A DNA stretch of 64,000 bases from Sternotherus odoratus (GCA_032164245.1 JAVMKO010000209.1:124001-188000), one strand, 5' to 3'; counted from the stretch's first letter, positions 1 to 10,660 are shown. Notes: generated by a model from the letters alone, not told the origin. Numbers and translations: made by a program.

Positions 1-1180
1 GTATCTGAAGATGTGAATTTTGGCCATGTATTCAAATCTGTTCTTGGGGTGACACCTTCCAGATGGATTTACATCAGGGCTAGACAGCTCTGAGTTGACG
101 GCCCATTGTGGACACTCCACTCTCACAATGGGCCATAGAAGAAACTCATCTTATCCAGACAGCTCTTCCTGAGCGTGCCTCAGAGAGCGAGGAGGCAGTG
201 GTCACCCCCTGTGGGTCAGCAAACCATATAAGGAGATGAGCTGCACTCATGTGACCTTGGATTCCATCTTGGGCCAGTAACTTTCCACAGAAAGGAGCTG
301 TGGTCCTTGTTTGGGACAGTAATTTTCCATGCAAATGGCAGAGGATATAAAAGACACTTAAGACATTTGTTTTGTCTCTTTCCTGCCCTAATTCTCTGGA
401 CTGTGGATTTACAACTAAAAGGAGCATCTTGAACTAAGGACTGAGGGCCTTCCAATCTTTTGGAAGTTACCAGAGGGACTTTACAAGCCAGCAACTTGTT
501 CCATCACTGTAGGGTGACCAGACAGCAAATGTAAAAAATTGGGCCGGGGGGGGTGTGTGTGTGTAATAGGAGCCTGTCTAAGAAAACGACTCAAAAATCG
601 GGACTCTCCCTATAAAATTAGGACATCTGGTCACCCTACATCACTGCTACAAACCTGATATAAAGACTCTGCAACATTTGCATGTGTATGATCTAGTGAC
701 TATGTATAACTCCCTTCTTGTCTTTTATTAGTAAATCTTTAGTTGGTTTACTGAGGACTGGCTGACAGCGTGATATTTGGGTAAGAGCTGAAATATGTAT
801 TGACCCAAGTGTATGTGTCTGTCTTCTGGAATTAGTCAGAACCTCACATATAGTGAACTAGGTTTTCAATAACCCCTCACCATATGAGACATGGTTAATT
901 GGATGGGAGTCAAGGGCTGGAATATCTAAGGAGGACTGTAACAAAGAGTCCTGTGGTACCTTAAAGACTAACTAAAGTATTGAAGCATAAGCTTTTGTGG
1001 GCTAATACCCACTTCGTCGGATGCAAGCAGTGGAAGTGAGGACTGTGTTTGGCTTCTGGCTAACCAGTGGGGTACTGCAGAAGCTATTTTGTAACTGACT
1101 TGGCGAAGCTAATTATACAATAAACCCCAGTTTTGGGGATTGTCTCCCTATTTCTTGCTGTCTGCCATGTGTGGTATTTT
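1..1180. other. Left flank: LTR-like and repeat debris, no gene seen
   Basis: No convincing exon. Roughly 140-900 resembles a solo-LTR-type repeat: a TATA-like stretch near 660, followed by T-rich sequence and 'gtaaatc'. It carries a nested hAT-type MITE (510-638). Positions about 945-1030 hold a short turtle-type interspersed repeat beginning 'agagtcctgtgg'. Short open frames on the minus strand here show no recognisable domain. Family assignment is from memory and low confidence. Confidence 0.4.
510..638. mobile_element. hAT-type MITE with 8-bp target duplication
   Basis: The element is 129 bp. It begins TAGGGTGACCAGA and ends with the reverse complement TCTGGTCACCCTA, a 13-bp terminal inverted repeat. 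It is flanked on both sides by CATCACTG (502-509 and 639-646), the 8-bp duplication expected of hAT transposases. It has no coding capacity. Diverged relatives lie near 8640-8700 and 17597-17685. Confidence 0.9.
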
Positions 1181-1991
1181 CGGTGTGACTCATCCCAGCC
1201 ACACAGTCACAATCAGCTCACCAAAGTCACAGGTTTTACTGACTCTCCTTAATTCTCTGACATGTTGCTCTAGAGTGTCATCATTTTTTGCATGCATGTA
1301 AAAATGTTGTATCTGTCAAAGGTCTCCATTTTTTGTCATGCAATGTTCCTCAAATTTAGTCAGTATTTTACTTAACTTCATGCTTTCATCTTCTTCAAAC
1401 TGAAAGTTGTTATAATTATCTAATACTTCCTCCCCAAGAACATGAAAAAGGACGGATGATTTCACTTTCTCATTTTTCTCTTCTACCCTGTGATTGGTAA
1501 AATACTATTCAAATTTCTGTTGGAATTTCTTCCAGTTCTGTGCAACACTGTGTGACAATGGCTTTCCATCCATGTTTGGCTTTCTTCCTTTCTTAAGCTA
1601 GTCAAGCTACTATTGTGCTCATAAAATAAATACTAAAGCTTTTGTTTGTTTCTGGTAAATGCTCTGCCTGTTCCCCTGGTCTCTGCTTTCAGTTTCAAAC
1701 ACAGGAATTAAGCTCAAAATGGCTGTCAGTCTCTTTCTCATTCAGTCCTTCTGACACAATGGAATAATCTTGGGGTTCATTTAACAACAAATCAGTGAGT
1801 GAGAGAGGAATCAAACTTTTAATTATAAACTAACTAGAGAGCATCTGTGGTGAACTGCCATGCACAGCTACATGGTATTATCCAGTTTTGTTTCCAAGGT
1901 GCAGCTCAAAATTCCTGTAGTCATAATACCACCCTTTTGAAGGAGCCTGTCTACATTATAATCTTGTACAAATGTATCTCTACAACTGACA
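1181..1991 (-). mobile_element. Ty3/gypsy retrotransposon, left copy: LTR, primer site and gag relic
   Basis: On the minus strand an LTR of about 231 bp (1991 to 1761, starting TGTCAGTTGTAG) is followed by a primer-binding-like stretch (about 1760-1744, 'tgtcagaag'). Next comes a decayed gag region (about 1620-1200). Its translation contains pieces such as QNWKKFQQKFE and KLSKILTKFEEHC, interrupted by stops, which resemble vertebrate gypsy Gag. The same order appears on the plus strand at 60800-61540, in the outer inverted duplication. No 3' LTR is visible in the window. Confidence 0.75.
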
Positions 1992-4900
1992 CCGCACTGC
2001 TGAGGGAAACATTAGGGACTAGGGGGAAAATCCTTGTTAATGCCCCAACCTTTCTAAGGTGTGGGAGGGGCATGTGCTGGCCCTGTCTCTCTATGAGGGG
2101 AAAGGGGTACCCTGCCACTCCAACCAGCAGTGGGTAGGTCTATGTTGGGCCCCATTACAGGGAGAGTATAGGGCCCTGCATTGCCTTAATCCAGCCCCAC
2201 TCTCTGCAGAGCTCCCAGCTGGCCCAGAAAAGACAGATTGGAATCTGATCCCATTCAACTGCTCTCTGTTATCACTTCATCTCTGGCCCAGCCCCAGAGC
2301 AAAGGGTGACATTAGGTTTCTGGGCCATTTTATTACCCGTTTGCCCCTGTGAAAAGTGCGACTCTGAGAGCAGCAGAGCTGAGGCACAGCAGGCGCTGAG
2401 CATTCTGGGAGGCTGGTGACAACGGGTTGGGTTGTTTGTTTGTTTTTTGAGGATTTTTTTTCATTGAAAAGTTTTCCTGAAATCTTCCAATATTCTGACA
2501 AAATGACTGAAACTAAAACAATAATGGTTTGATATAGGTTGGAAATTGAGTTGAAATCGAATCATAATATATTTTTTTAATTTCAGTTCTGAGTTTTTTC
2601 CTCCTTAAAAGACTAACATTTTTTCATTTTGATACCCTTAGATTGGAATCAAAATGAACATTTTTGTTTGTGACTCATTTTATTGAAAATTTTCAAATGA
2701 AATGAAATTTTTTGGTGAAAATGTTCATACACTATTGAAAGCCATTTTTTCATTACAAACATTATTGATGAAACATTCTTGACCAGCTCTAATTTCCAGC
2801 TTCTTTACAGGGCTCTTGTAGAGCCTAATAACATAGAATAAATTAGATCCACAAAGGGACATAGCCAATTTAAGGTCTAACTGCTCTGACAGCGCCTACC
2901 AGTTCAGGATCTGCTTTAAGGACATCTGGGGGCAAACAGAGAGTGAGACAGAGTATGGACATTTAGCTAGAATTGTTGGCTGGAGCACCCACCTGGGTGT
3001 TGGAGAACCAAGTTTGATTTCCCCTCACCCTTCTGATTTGGGGTAGGTGTTTGACCACAGGTCTTTCCCAGCCTAGTTGAGTCTCCTAATAACAGTCTGT
3101 GGAATGAATCTATCCCATTGGAGCTGCCCCCCTTTGGATAAGTAATTAAATAGTTATTGGAGTCTGTGTATTTTATAGTCTGTGTCCCAATGTCCTCCAT
3201 TTTTACAAAACTGTAATGGATTTTGTGCAGTGAATGCCTTGTGAGGTATCATTTGAAAACTCATCATTTGCTGATAATTATTGTCCTGGTAAAATATGTG
3301 CAGCAACATTGTTTGTAAAGTCAAAAGATTCTACTGTAGGACATTACTGAGACATGTTCCAAGTTTAGACAAGCAGGCAAAACCAGTTCCTCAAAGACAG
3401 AAGGCAAACTAATGCCTCAGGCAAAATGAAAAGCAGCCAGAAAAAAAAAAAAAAAGACTGTGAGCAAGAAATCTATATTTTGGCAAAGAAACAACTGGAG
3501 GTTCCCATCCTTCCCCCCCACTTCCCATGGAGCTTCTATCTCCTGCTGCAGATGATTTTCAAAGAAAAAGAGAGCTATAAGAAAGGGGAACAGATGACCC
3601 CCAAATACTCCTCCCTTTCTCTCTACTCATGGCATGAACAAAACCCGAAGGACAAGGAAATTAACATTGAACTGGGGTAGGGTCCTGGCTGAAAGGATTC
3701 CAGCCAGTCCGATGCTGAAGTATGTGATGAGGAAAACTTTTGCTTTGAATTAATTTAGCTTGTTAAGTTAGATATTAATTGAGTTTTATCCTTTATTTTC
3801 TTTTAACCAATTCTGACTTTTGTGCCTCATTACTTGCAATTGCTCAAAGTCTATCTTTCTGTAGTTAATAAACTTATTTTAGTGTTTTCTCTAAACCAGT
3901 GTGAGTTTTCATTGAAGTGTTTGGGAAATGCCATTGGAGAAAACAGAATTTGTGCATATTGTCTTCTATTAATAAAATTACAAACTTCATATGAGTTTGT
4001 GTTGTCCAGGAGGGTGCCGCTCAGTACAAGATATACATTGCTGGGGGGGGGGGGGGGGTCTGGAGCTGGGAGGAGAAGTGTTGCCCTGCAGTGTAATCAT
4101 GTAATTCTTAGGTGGGTGGCCATAGCACTCATATACTATAGACATGCTGGAGGCTGTGTGAGAGATGACCAAGGATGGTTGCTCTCACTGCAAAGCAGCG
4201 TAAAAGGCACCCCCAGGCTTTAGAACTGAGGGGACACAGCTGTTGATCAGTCCAGATTATGCCCTCGGGAATGTCACCAGGGCTTTAACTCTGGGCCCCT
4301 GGCATCCCAGCTAAGTGCCCTGACCCCTGGGCTATTGGCTGTAATGCAGGGGGAGGGGATTATCTCTCTGGCTCTGCACAAGAAGGGCTGAACCTGGTTT
4401 AGGTGCCTAACTCCAGATGGGAGTTTACTGTTGAGAATCCTGACTGGAGGGAAGTGTCTGGGTCTGTGCATTGTTCAGAATAGTTGGGCCTAATCTCACG
4501 TGGGCTCTCTGCAGCAGCTGACCCAATGGGACCCTGATATTAACTCTAGATGCTACTGTAATGCACATAATAATAACAACCATGGTGGTGCCTTCCATTT
4601 AGATCTCTGACCCAAATGACTCCCCCCCCCCCACACACACTCTGGCCTGGCAGCCCCTCCTCCTGGGGCCTCAGTGGAGCAGGGTGGGGCTTTTGAAGAG
4701 GCATCAAATCACCAGTGAGCCCCATCACACCCTCCAGGGAAAGGCCACAAGAAACCTCAAAGGCCACACCATGCAGTGAGGGGACAATGGGCTGAGCAGT
4801 GAATCACACCCACCCTCAGGGTTTGCCCAGCACTGATGGGAGGTAGGAACAGGTCGGGGGGGGGGGGGGAACGTGCTCCCAGGGGGCAGGAGTGTGAGCA

Positions 4901-5200
4901 TTCCCCAAGAACAGGGGAATGGGGGTAATAATGAGGTGGAACTTACCTTAAGGATTCAGCGTGTCCCAGGAGATGCCATGCAATAAGACAGAGTCCCAGA
5001 CCCAGCCCAAGGAGCTGAACTGATGTGCTGGTGCTGAAGGGAAAATGGGTCCCGGAGTTGTGTGTGAACTCTGACCAGGGAAAGTGAAAGCACCTGGCAC
5101 CTGTCACACATTAACCTGGCAGAGATATTATCTGGCCAGGATCCAGAGAAGGTGTTCGGTTACCTGCAGAGACATGGGGAGCAGTGAGTAGTTTATATGC
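1992..5200 (-). repeat. Outer inverted duplication, left arm
   Basis: Read on the minus strand, this stretch matches 58250-60800 on the plus strand in several blocks. These are 2070-2350 with 60410-60660, 2640-2850 with 59800-59970, 2960-3160 with 59430-59700, 4550-4780 with 58700-58920, and 4930-5200 with 58250-58530. Homology continues into the adjacent gypsy LTR, so the arm and the retroelement were probably duplicated together. The arm contains A/T-rich foldback repeats (about 2430-2780) and an LTR (about 3165-4276) that I do not see in the right arm. No gene is seen. Confidence 0.75.
3165..4276 (+). mobile_element. Solo LTR-like element (relative of the 31.1-kb LTR family)
   Basis: The start resembles the 31105-32230 LTR ('atgccttgtgaggt.tcatttgaaaa'). 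The middle has a purine-rich stretch and 'gttaataaac', a polyadenylation-type signal near 3868. The end near 4276 is GTCAC. The boundaries are approximate and no target duplication was found. It interrupts the left outer duplication arm. Confidence 0.5.
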
Positions 5201-5990
5201 CGATGGGTTCCTGTTCATCCTTCCATTGCAGGGCAGGCCCATGGCAGGTCAGATCTGAGTGCTGTTACACCCTCCCCTGGATCCACTCCCTACTCTCATG
5301 GATGGCCCGGTGCCTGGTTTTCAACAGGAAGGTCTGGTCAAAAAGGGGACCTAGTAAGATATACTGACTGAACACCAAAAGTCCAGTTACTGCAGACAGG
5401 GGAGGTACCAGGTCATCCTCTACTCAGCCGGGGCCAACTCCTACCTGCGTTGGGCAGCTACAGGTCCCAGCCCCGGCTCTGCAGGTAAGTCCTTTTCCAC
5501 CAGGGTGAGTAGGTAGGCAGGGGCAGGGTAGAGGGGAAGAGCAACAAGCAACAGGGGGAGAGGGGAGGAAGTGTGAATGGGGGATGGGGCCTTGGGAGAA
5601 GAGGTGGGGCAGGGCCTCAGCGGGAAGAGGGGTGGGCATGGGAGGTTCCAGAATTCCTGCTAGGGGTCAGAGGGACATAAGGACAGAGAGGATGCTAGAG
5701 CAGTTATTGGAGGGGCTAGGCCCTGGACACAGCTCCTTGGCTGTTGCCTGATGAATTCAGTGGGACAGCGATTGAACTTCACTGAATGGGCTGTAGGAGC
5801 AGGCCAAGTTGTTGGCTATGCCCTAGACAGCCCTCAATGGCCAGAGTCCGGCCTTACTGAAGGGTCGCCTCTCTCCCAGCCAGGCTGGAATCAGAGCTTC
5901 CATCCGAGAGATGGCACAGACCCACGTGCCATTTGCCTCCTCTTCCACTGATAGCCCTATTGTCTGCTGTGATCCATTCTTCTTCCCAAG
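5201..5990. other. Intergenic stretch 5' of Ig relic E
   Basis: No exon recognised. About 5310-5480 resembles a turtle interspersed repeat that includes 'gtctggtcaaaaag' and 'caccaaaagtcc'. The remainder is G-rich unique-looking DNA running up to the splice-acceptor relic of the Ig exon at 5991. Confidence 0.4.
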
Positions 5991-6278
5991 TGCTCTCCCT
6001 GCCCCCACCCTCTACCTGAACCAGATGTCTGCCTGGCTGGGGGTCTCCATGCAGCTCTAGAGCTCCACATTCTCTCAGCTCCAGCCATCTGGGTTGTCTT
6101 CTGTAAGGATGAGGAGGAAGTTTTGTCCCATAAGGGCTTACTGGGCGAACTCATCTATGACAATGACCATGCGATGTCTGGGGGGCACTCCAGGAATTAC
6201 ACCTGTGGGTATGAGATCAAGGAGAGTGACATCCTGGTAACAAGATCCAGGCTCATCCCTGCCAAGCAACTCCCCACC
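5991..6278 (+). pseudogene. Receptor unit E: decayed Ig-like exon
   Basis: This is a clear paralogue of the Ig exons in units A, B, C and D. It opens with the same 'CTCTCCCTGCCCCCACCCTC' context and the residues LPPPSTLYL-like/NQMSA, and ends with CGYEIKES and IPAK-like residues. The region of the first cysteine is destroyed: a TAG stop occurs near 6058 and at least one frame change separates the two halves. The acceptor reads 'cccaag' and the donor region 'gtgggaag' no longer matches the GTAAGG of the other units. Only the 3' half is open, from about 6123. I found no signal, stem or membrane exons nearby, so this is a lone relic. Confidence 0.8.
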
Positions 6279-7285
6279 GTGGGAAGGGCGGGGGGAACAG
6301 TTAACAGATAACAAGGCAGGGAACAGTTAATGGATAACAATTAATTTTTAAAAACCCTGAAATTCCAAATGCTGAAATTCATCCATTTTCAAAATCTGGA
6401 AAAAAAAATTCTAACAAAACATCTTTATTCAAAATTTGTCAAGGGGAACCCTTCTCCCCATTTTTCACCACTCTCAGTTCAGATGGCCGAACCCAGGCCG
6501 GTGGAGGACAGGGACATCATAGAAATGTCAGGCTGGAAGGGCTCTCAAGATTTCATCAAGTCCCCATGACTGAGGAAGGACCAAGGAAACCTGTTCCTAA
6601 GAATCTCTGAAGACGGGGATTACACAACTTCCCTTGAAAACTGTTCCAGTGATAAATGACTCTTCTCATTAGAAAGTTTTTCCCAACATCTGCCATAAAT
6701 GTCCCTTGCTGCAGATTAAGTCCATTACTTCCTCTCCTACCTTCTGTGGACATGGAGACCAATTGATCCCCAACGTCTTTATTGGCCTGGAGTGGGGCCA
6801 CAGTCTGCTCTGGGCCCCTATGTATTTATTGCCTAGGTAGCGACTCCAGCAGTGGTTCCCTCCTCCCGCAGTGTAAATGATTTTGAAGCGTTTCTTTATT
6901 CAGGGGGCTCTGTTTGAGGAAAGATGGATCCTAGGATGGGTAACCCCCAGTCTGAGTGTGATTCTCATGCCCATGGATGTAGAGGAAACACACAAGACAC
7001 AACAGGGTGACGGGCTCATCCAATGCGGCACATTCTCCCTCCAGCTCTTCCAGGCCTTAACCAGCATTGCTGAGCTAGACAACATCTTTGCAGGGCAGGA
7101 AAATGGCTCTTTCCAAGGGGGAATCCAAAACCCTTCTGATGATTGTTTCATCTATTTCACAGACCCACTATGCTAAACCGACACTTAGTGCATGATTTCC
7201 TCCCTCTCCACTCACTGTATTTGTTGATATTCTGCCAGGAGGCACCAGACACCTCAACACAGCTGGGCTCACAAGTTCTTTCTCT
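6279..7285. other. Intergenic stretch, no gene recognised
   Basis: About 6330-6470 is an A/T-rich foldback-type repeat. About 6500-6830 resembles a retroelement tail (diverged CR1-like text such as 'tagaaagttttt'). About 6880-7170 holds a 99-codon plus-strand frame with no recognisable domain. It overlaps an 83-codon minus-strand frame, so I do not call either a gene. Confidence 0.4.
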
Positions 7286-7290
7286 CCATG

Positions 7291-8002
7291 TGTCACGGAG
7301 TGCCTGGGCGATGGTCTGGAACTTGCTCCCTATGAAGCCAGTCAGGACTCGGGGGGGGGAATGGGGGGGGGGGAAGCATCCCCTCACCATACACAGCCTG
7401 TCTCCAAGGCTAGGAGCTTCACCCAGTTCCCGCTTCCACCTTCATGGGTCTGACCTCGGAGCATTCAGCACCTTCTGCCCCTCTGTGCGCTTCCCCCAGC
7501 GAGCCCACACAGGCAGGTTTCTGGGGGAGTCCTTGGGTCTTGCACCCCAGCTCCACAGTCAGATGTGACTCTCAGCCAGCCAGTAAAACAGAGGTTTATT
7601 TGATGACAGGTACGGGATCTAACACAGACCATACAGAGAACGTGACCCCTCAGCTGGATCCATTTGGGGGGCCAGAGAGCTAGGCCAGCTTGCCTGGAGC
7701 TCTCTCCCTCTCAGCTTCCTGCCTCTTCCCTGCCAGACCCCAGCTAACTTCCAACTGAGACTTCCTCATCCGCCCCTCCCCTGCATTACTTTCTCTTTGT
7801 CTCCTTCCCAGCAGGAGATCAGCTGACCTCTCTCCAACAGGTTCAGAGGTAGAGAGGTGGGGGGAAGGGTCAGTGCGTTGCCTTCTTGCTTACACTGTTT
7901 CTCTGCTTTGCATCAACTACACATCCTTATCCCTTCACATAGACGCTCAAGAAATGCATAGGGGAAACTGAGGCACAAACACAGAATTCCTACTCCGTCA
8001 CA
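7291..8002 (-). mobile_element. Solo LTR, family L1a, copy 1 (5-bp TSD CCATG)
   Basis: In minus orientation the element starts TGTGACGGAGTAGG and ends ...GTGACA, about 712 bp, with an AATAAA signal in the inverted orientation near 7590. The direct repeat CCATG occurs at 7286-7290 and 8003-8007. Copies of the same family lie at 39619, 48267 and 53519, and a truncated one at 56031. No internal retroviral region is present, so it is a recombined solo LTR. Confidence 0.88.
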
Positions 8003-8007
8003 CCATG

Positions 8008-8640
8008 CAATTAGTTATTTATTCTCTGTGCTCCAGTCCTGGAACAAAACATAAAGAACATGCAGGTAAAACCCTCTTTGAGGAATCTCAGCCCGGGTTT
8101 ATTTCCACAAAAAAATGTGAACAAAACTATTTCATTCAAAAAAAATTATGGAAAATTTCAATGTTTTGATGAAAAATAATCATGAAACAACAAAAAAATT
8201 TCCTTTAATCTCATTTTCATTTGACAGTTTCATTCATTTTGGATTTTCAGAATCAAAATGAGACAAAAATATCAGTTGGGAACACAAACAGTTTTGCTTT
8301 ATTTAGTTTCAAAGGGACATTTCCCTTCCATTTCTGCACTTTGAAAACAAAAATGAAACAAAACTGTCAATTCAAATCAAAACCAAATGCTGACTTTCAT
8401 TTCAAAATTATTTTTGTGGAAAGACTAAGAAGACCCTTGTGTGTGAATTGTTTGGGAGAAAGATTTTGATTTTGATTTCAGTTAAACTATGTTTGGTTTA
8501 AAAAAATGTTCAATCAAAAAAGGTGGAAAAACTTCAACTGACTTTACTCACAAAGAACAGCCAATAACATCACCCTGCAGATAACCATGGGGCGAGCTCC
8601 CCGGGTAAGTTATGAGGACATGAGGGGTCACTTATAGGCT
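8008..8640. repeat. A/T-rich foldback repeat region
   Basis: The sequence is rich in 'aaaatttt', 'cattttgaaa' and 'gaaacaaaac' blocks of both polarities, typical of the palindromic A/T-rich element also seen at about 2430-2780, 16770-17090, 25310-25620, 36640-36900, 42060-42240, 46560-47060 and 59830-60320. No gene is seen. A diverged MITE start ('taggctgaccatatttcc') follows at about 8635. Confidence 0.55.
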
Positions 8641-8710
8641 GACCATATTTCCTTGAGACAAAAATGGGACATTGGGATGGCAAAAACGGGACGGGGTGGG
8701 GGGTGGGGGG

Positions 8711-8755
8711 GTCTCACCAGATGAAGTCAGTTCAGTGGCTGCAGAGCCTGGGCTG
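8711..8755 (-). pseudogene. Partial tandem copy of the PRKCG-like exon end
   Basis: This repeats the 3' end of the exon at 8848-9014, shifted by 130 bp. On the minus strand it has the SHxTDFIW context followed by a GTGAGA donor (exon end at 8718). It keeps the tryptophan-type TG|G split codon that the larger copy has lost, but carries a TGA stop in place of the second zinc-ligand cysteine codon. It cannot encode a C1 domain. Confidence 0.65.
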
Positions 8756-8847
8756 AGGGGCGCTGGGGGTGGTGGTTGGGGGCTCTGGGGGTGCTCTAGG
8801 GGGGCTCTGGGCAGTCTGGGGGGGCTCTAGGGCCCAGGGGGTCTCAC

Positions 8848-9014
8848 CGGATGAGGTCGGTGCAGTGGCTGCAGAATGTGGGCTGCTTGAACAAGCGCAC
8901 GGTGACTTTGTGGCTCTTGACCACGTGGATCACCTTCTGGCGCAGCGCCCCCTTGCGGCAGAACAGCGGCTTGGCCAGGCACTCCAGCTTGGTGGGCGAG
9001 GTGACCAGCGCCAT
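8848..9014 (-). pseudogene. PRKCG: PRKCG-like first coding exon (C1A N-terminal half), probably relic
   Basis: From an ATG at 9014 the minus strand is open for 55 codons, then two bases and a GTGAGA donor (8847-8846). It includes [13 protein letters not shown] and [13 protein letters not shown], the start of the first C1 (diacylglycerol/phorbol-ester, zinc-binding) domain of conventional protein kinase C, closest by eye to PKC gamma. The ligand spacing H35-x12-C48-x2-C51 is intact, and the exon length matches the PRKCG first exon as I remember it. However, several residues nearly invariant in PKC differ (HEVKSH to HVVKSH, HKFTARFF to HKVTVRLF), and the split codon is CG|G (Arg) rather than TG|G (Trp). 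I found no further exons in the window. It is either a decayed or divergent copy, or the first exon of a gene extending beyond position 1. Human PRKCG lies close to the leukocyte receptor complex. Confidence 0.7.
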
Positions 9015-9082
9015 GGCCCCACCTGGGCCCCCCAGCGCCAGGCGTGGGGGGAGGCAGAGGGGAGTCGGGGGGGATGGATGGA

Positions 9083-9625
9083 GGAATAAGCAGAACAGGG
9101 ATGGGGGATGAAGAGGATGGAGGGAGAGAGAGAAGGAGGGATGAAGAGGATGGAGGGAACGGAGGGAGAGAAGGCAGGAAGGTGAGAAGGGAGAGGATGG
9201 ATGGATGAGAGAAGAGATGGGGTAGGGAGCAGGTGGGATGGAGGAGGCAAGGGACAGCGAGAAGGAGGGATGGAGAGAAGGGAGATGGAAGAGGAGGCAG
9301 TGGACGGAGGGAGAGAGAGAAGGAAGGGATGGAGGGATGGAGAAGGGGATAGAGAGAAGGGATGGAGGGAGAGAGAGGAGGCAGCGGACGGAGGGAGAGA
9401 GCAGGGAGGAAGGAAGGGATGGAGAAGGGGGATGGAGAGAAGGAAGAGAGGGATGGAGGGATAGAGAGAAGGGAGGAAGGAAGGGATGGAGGGATGGAGA
9501 AGGGGATAGAGAGAAGGGATGGAGGGAGCGAGAGGAGGCAGCGGACGGAGGAAGAGAGCAGGGAGGAAGGGAGGGATGGAGAAGGGGGATGGAGAGAAGG
9601 AGGGAAGAAGGAGGAATAGTGAGAA
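9083..9625. repeat. Purine-rich (GGA/GAG) minisatellite array
   Basis: About 540 bp of almost pure purine on the plus strand. Short GGA/GAGA units are organised into a higher-order block repeated with a period of about 157 bp (for example 'agaaggggat' at 9341 and 9498). The open frames through it on both strands (up to 315 codons) are low-complexity artefacts. It lies just upstream of the PRKCG-like ATG, where a 5' UTR or promoter would be. Confidence 0.9.
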
Positions 9626-9639
9626 GAGGAGGCAGCGGG

Positions 9640-9715
9640 TGGCGGGCTGAAGCCGACAGCGAAGCGGAGCTGTCCGGAGCCGCAGCCGGGGGGGCTGCCG
9701 GCCGGGTTTTATGAG
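9640..9715 (-). promoter_or_regulatory. CpG-rich block upstream of PRKCG-like exon
   Basis: A short stretch dense in CG dinucleotides ('gaagccgacagcgaagcgg', 'ggagccgcagccgg') stands out from its surroundings. By position it could be the remnant of a CpG-island promoter or first-exon 5' UTR of the PRKCG-like copy, separated from it by the purine array. This is inference from composition and position only. Confidence 0.35.
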
Positions 9716-9722
9716 ACATAAT

Positions 9723-9853
9723 CACATGAACTGGGAGGCAGTTCATCAATACCCAATCTACTATATTAACCCATGTTACAGCAAGAATCACATGATGGGG
9801 GGCAGTTCATCAATACCCAATCTACTATATTAACCCATGTTACAGCAAGAATC
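9723..9853. repeat. Tandem duplication of about 66 bp
   Basis: The text from 'aatcacatga' through 'ggcagttcatcaataccc' to 'catgttacagcaagaatc' occurs twice in a row. The first copy starts near 9720 and the second near 9786, with only a few differences. The second copy runs directly into the LTR-like element at 9838. Confidence 0.85.
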
Positions 9854-10345
9854 TTTCTAGCAGTTGGAAGAAAGTATAAAAGAGTGAGAGTGATATCATC
9901 ACTTGTCCTCTGTCCCACCCCCATCCCCACCTCAACACTTGGAAGAACATCTGGGAGACAAAGACTTTGAACTGGGGAAGATTGGTCCCAGGCTGGAGGG
10001 GGATCCAGTCGGTGTCCTGACAGACTGTAACCTGCTTGTACCATCTGTAAGAGTGAGAGACTTTTTGATTCAAATCTTACTTAGTCTGTTTAAGTTAGAA
10101 TTTAAATTTCACATTTTTGTTTCTTAGGTAACAAATTTTGATCTACTTGTAATCATTTAAAATCTATCTTTCTTGAGTTAATAAATCTGTTGTCTATTTT
10201 ACCTAACACTCTGGTCTTGATTCATGGGTATTGGCAAATTCCCTGACATGCTGATACCCAAGAAAAATCCACTTTTATAGTGGAATCAGCCAGCTCTGCC
10301 AGTTCAGAGTCTGTAAAGCACCAGACCCCTAGGATCACAAGGAGC
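9838..10345 (+). mobile_element. 3' part of an LTR of the 31.1-kb family
   Basis: It matches the 3' half of the element at 31105-32230: 'atctttctagcag.tggaagaaagtataaa' (TATA-type promoter), 'aacctgcttgtaccatctg', and 'gagttaataaatctgt' (polyadenylation-type signal). The 5' half is missing and the 3' end diverges after about 10280. No target duplication could be read. Confidence 0.65.
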
Positions 10346-10379
10346 TAATCCCAAATAATAATGGACTCACTGACACTAA

Positions 10380-10660
10380 CTCTGCACCTGCCCCCTGGGG
10401 AATCTGCCATCCTCCCTCCTGCCCTTTGACCTCCTAGAGCTTAACAGGAATTGGCCTCCTGGACGATTCTGTGATCCCCAGTGACGAGCCTTGAACTGCT
10501 GTTCTGGGGCAGACGTGAATCAGGGCAGGTGTACATGGGCTCTGTGCTGGCCAGACCCCAGGTAGATAGAGCGAGATCCCAGCACTCCTGCTGGCTGAAT
10601 CCCAGAGACAGAAGAGGTCCTGCAGAGCATCTTTGGATGGTTCAGCAGAGGGTGGCATTC
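10380..10660. repeat. Low-copy duplicated segment, direct copy at 56950-57300
   Basis: It shares 'ggaatctgccatcct.cctcctgcccttt', 'cttgaact.ctgttctggg', and 'ggccagaccccag' in the same order and orientation as 56950-57300. No exon is recognisable in either copy. A segment shared only by these two places suggests a further duplication around the D side of the cluster. Confidence 0.65.

Noticed and set aside
4930..5050. Exon-like segment with a GTAAGTT donor, conserved at 58440-58530
   Set aside because: Both copies belong to the outer duplication and frames differ between them. No protein similarity.
6877..7176. 99-codon plus-strand frame with a non-repetitive look
   Set aside because: No recognisable family, an overlapping minus-strand frame of similar length, and no splice context. 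Not supported as a gene.
8844..9791. 315-codon minus-strand open frame
   Set aside because: Only its last 55 codons (after the ATG at 9014) correspond to the PRKCG-like exon. The rest is translation of the purine/pyrimidine minisatellite.
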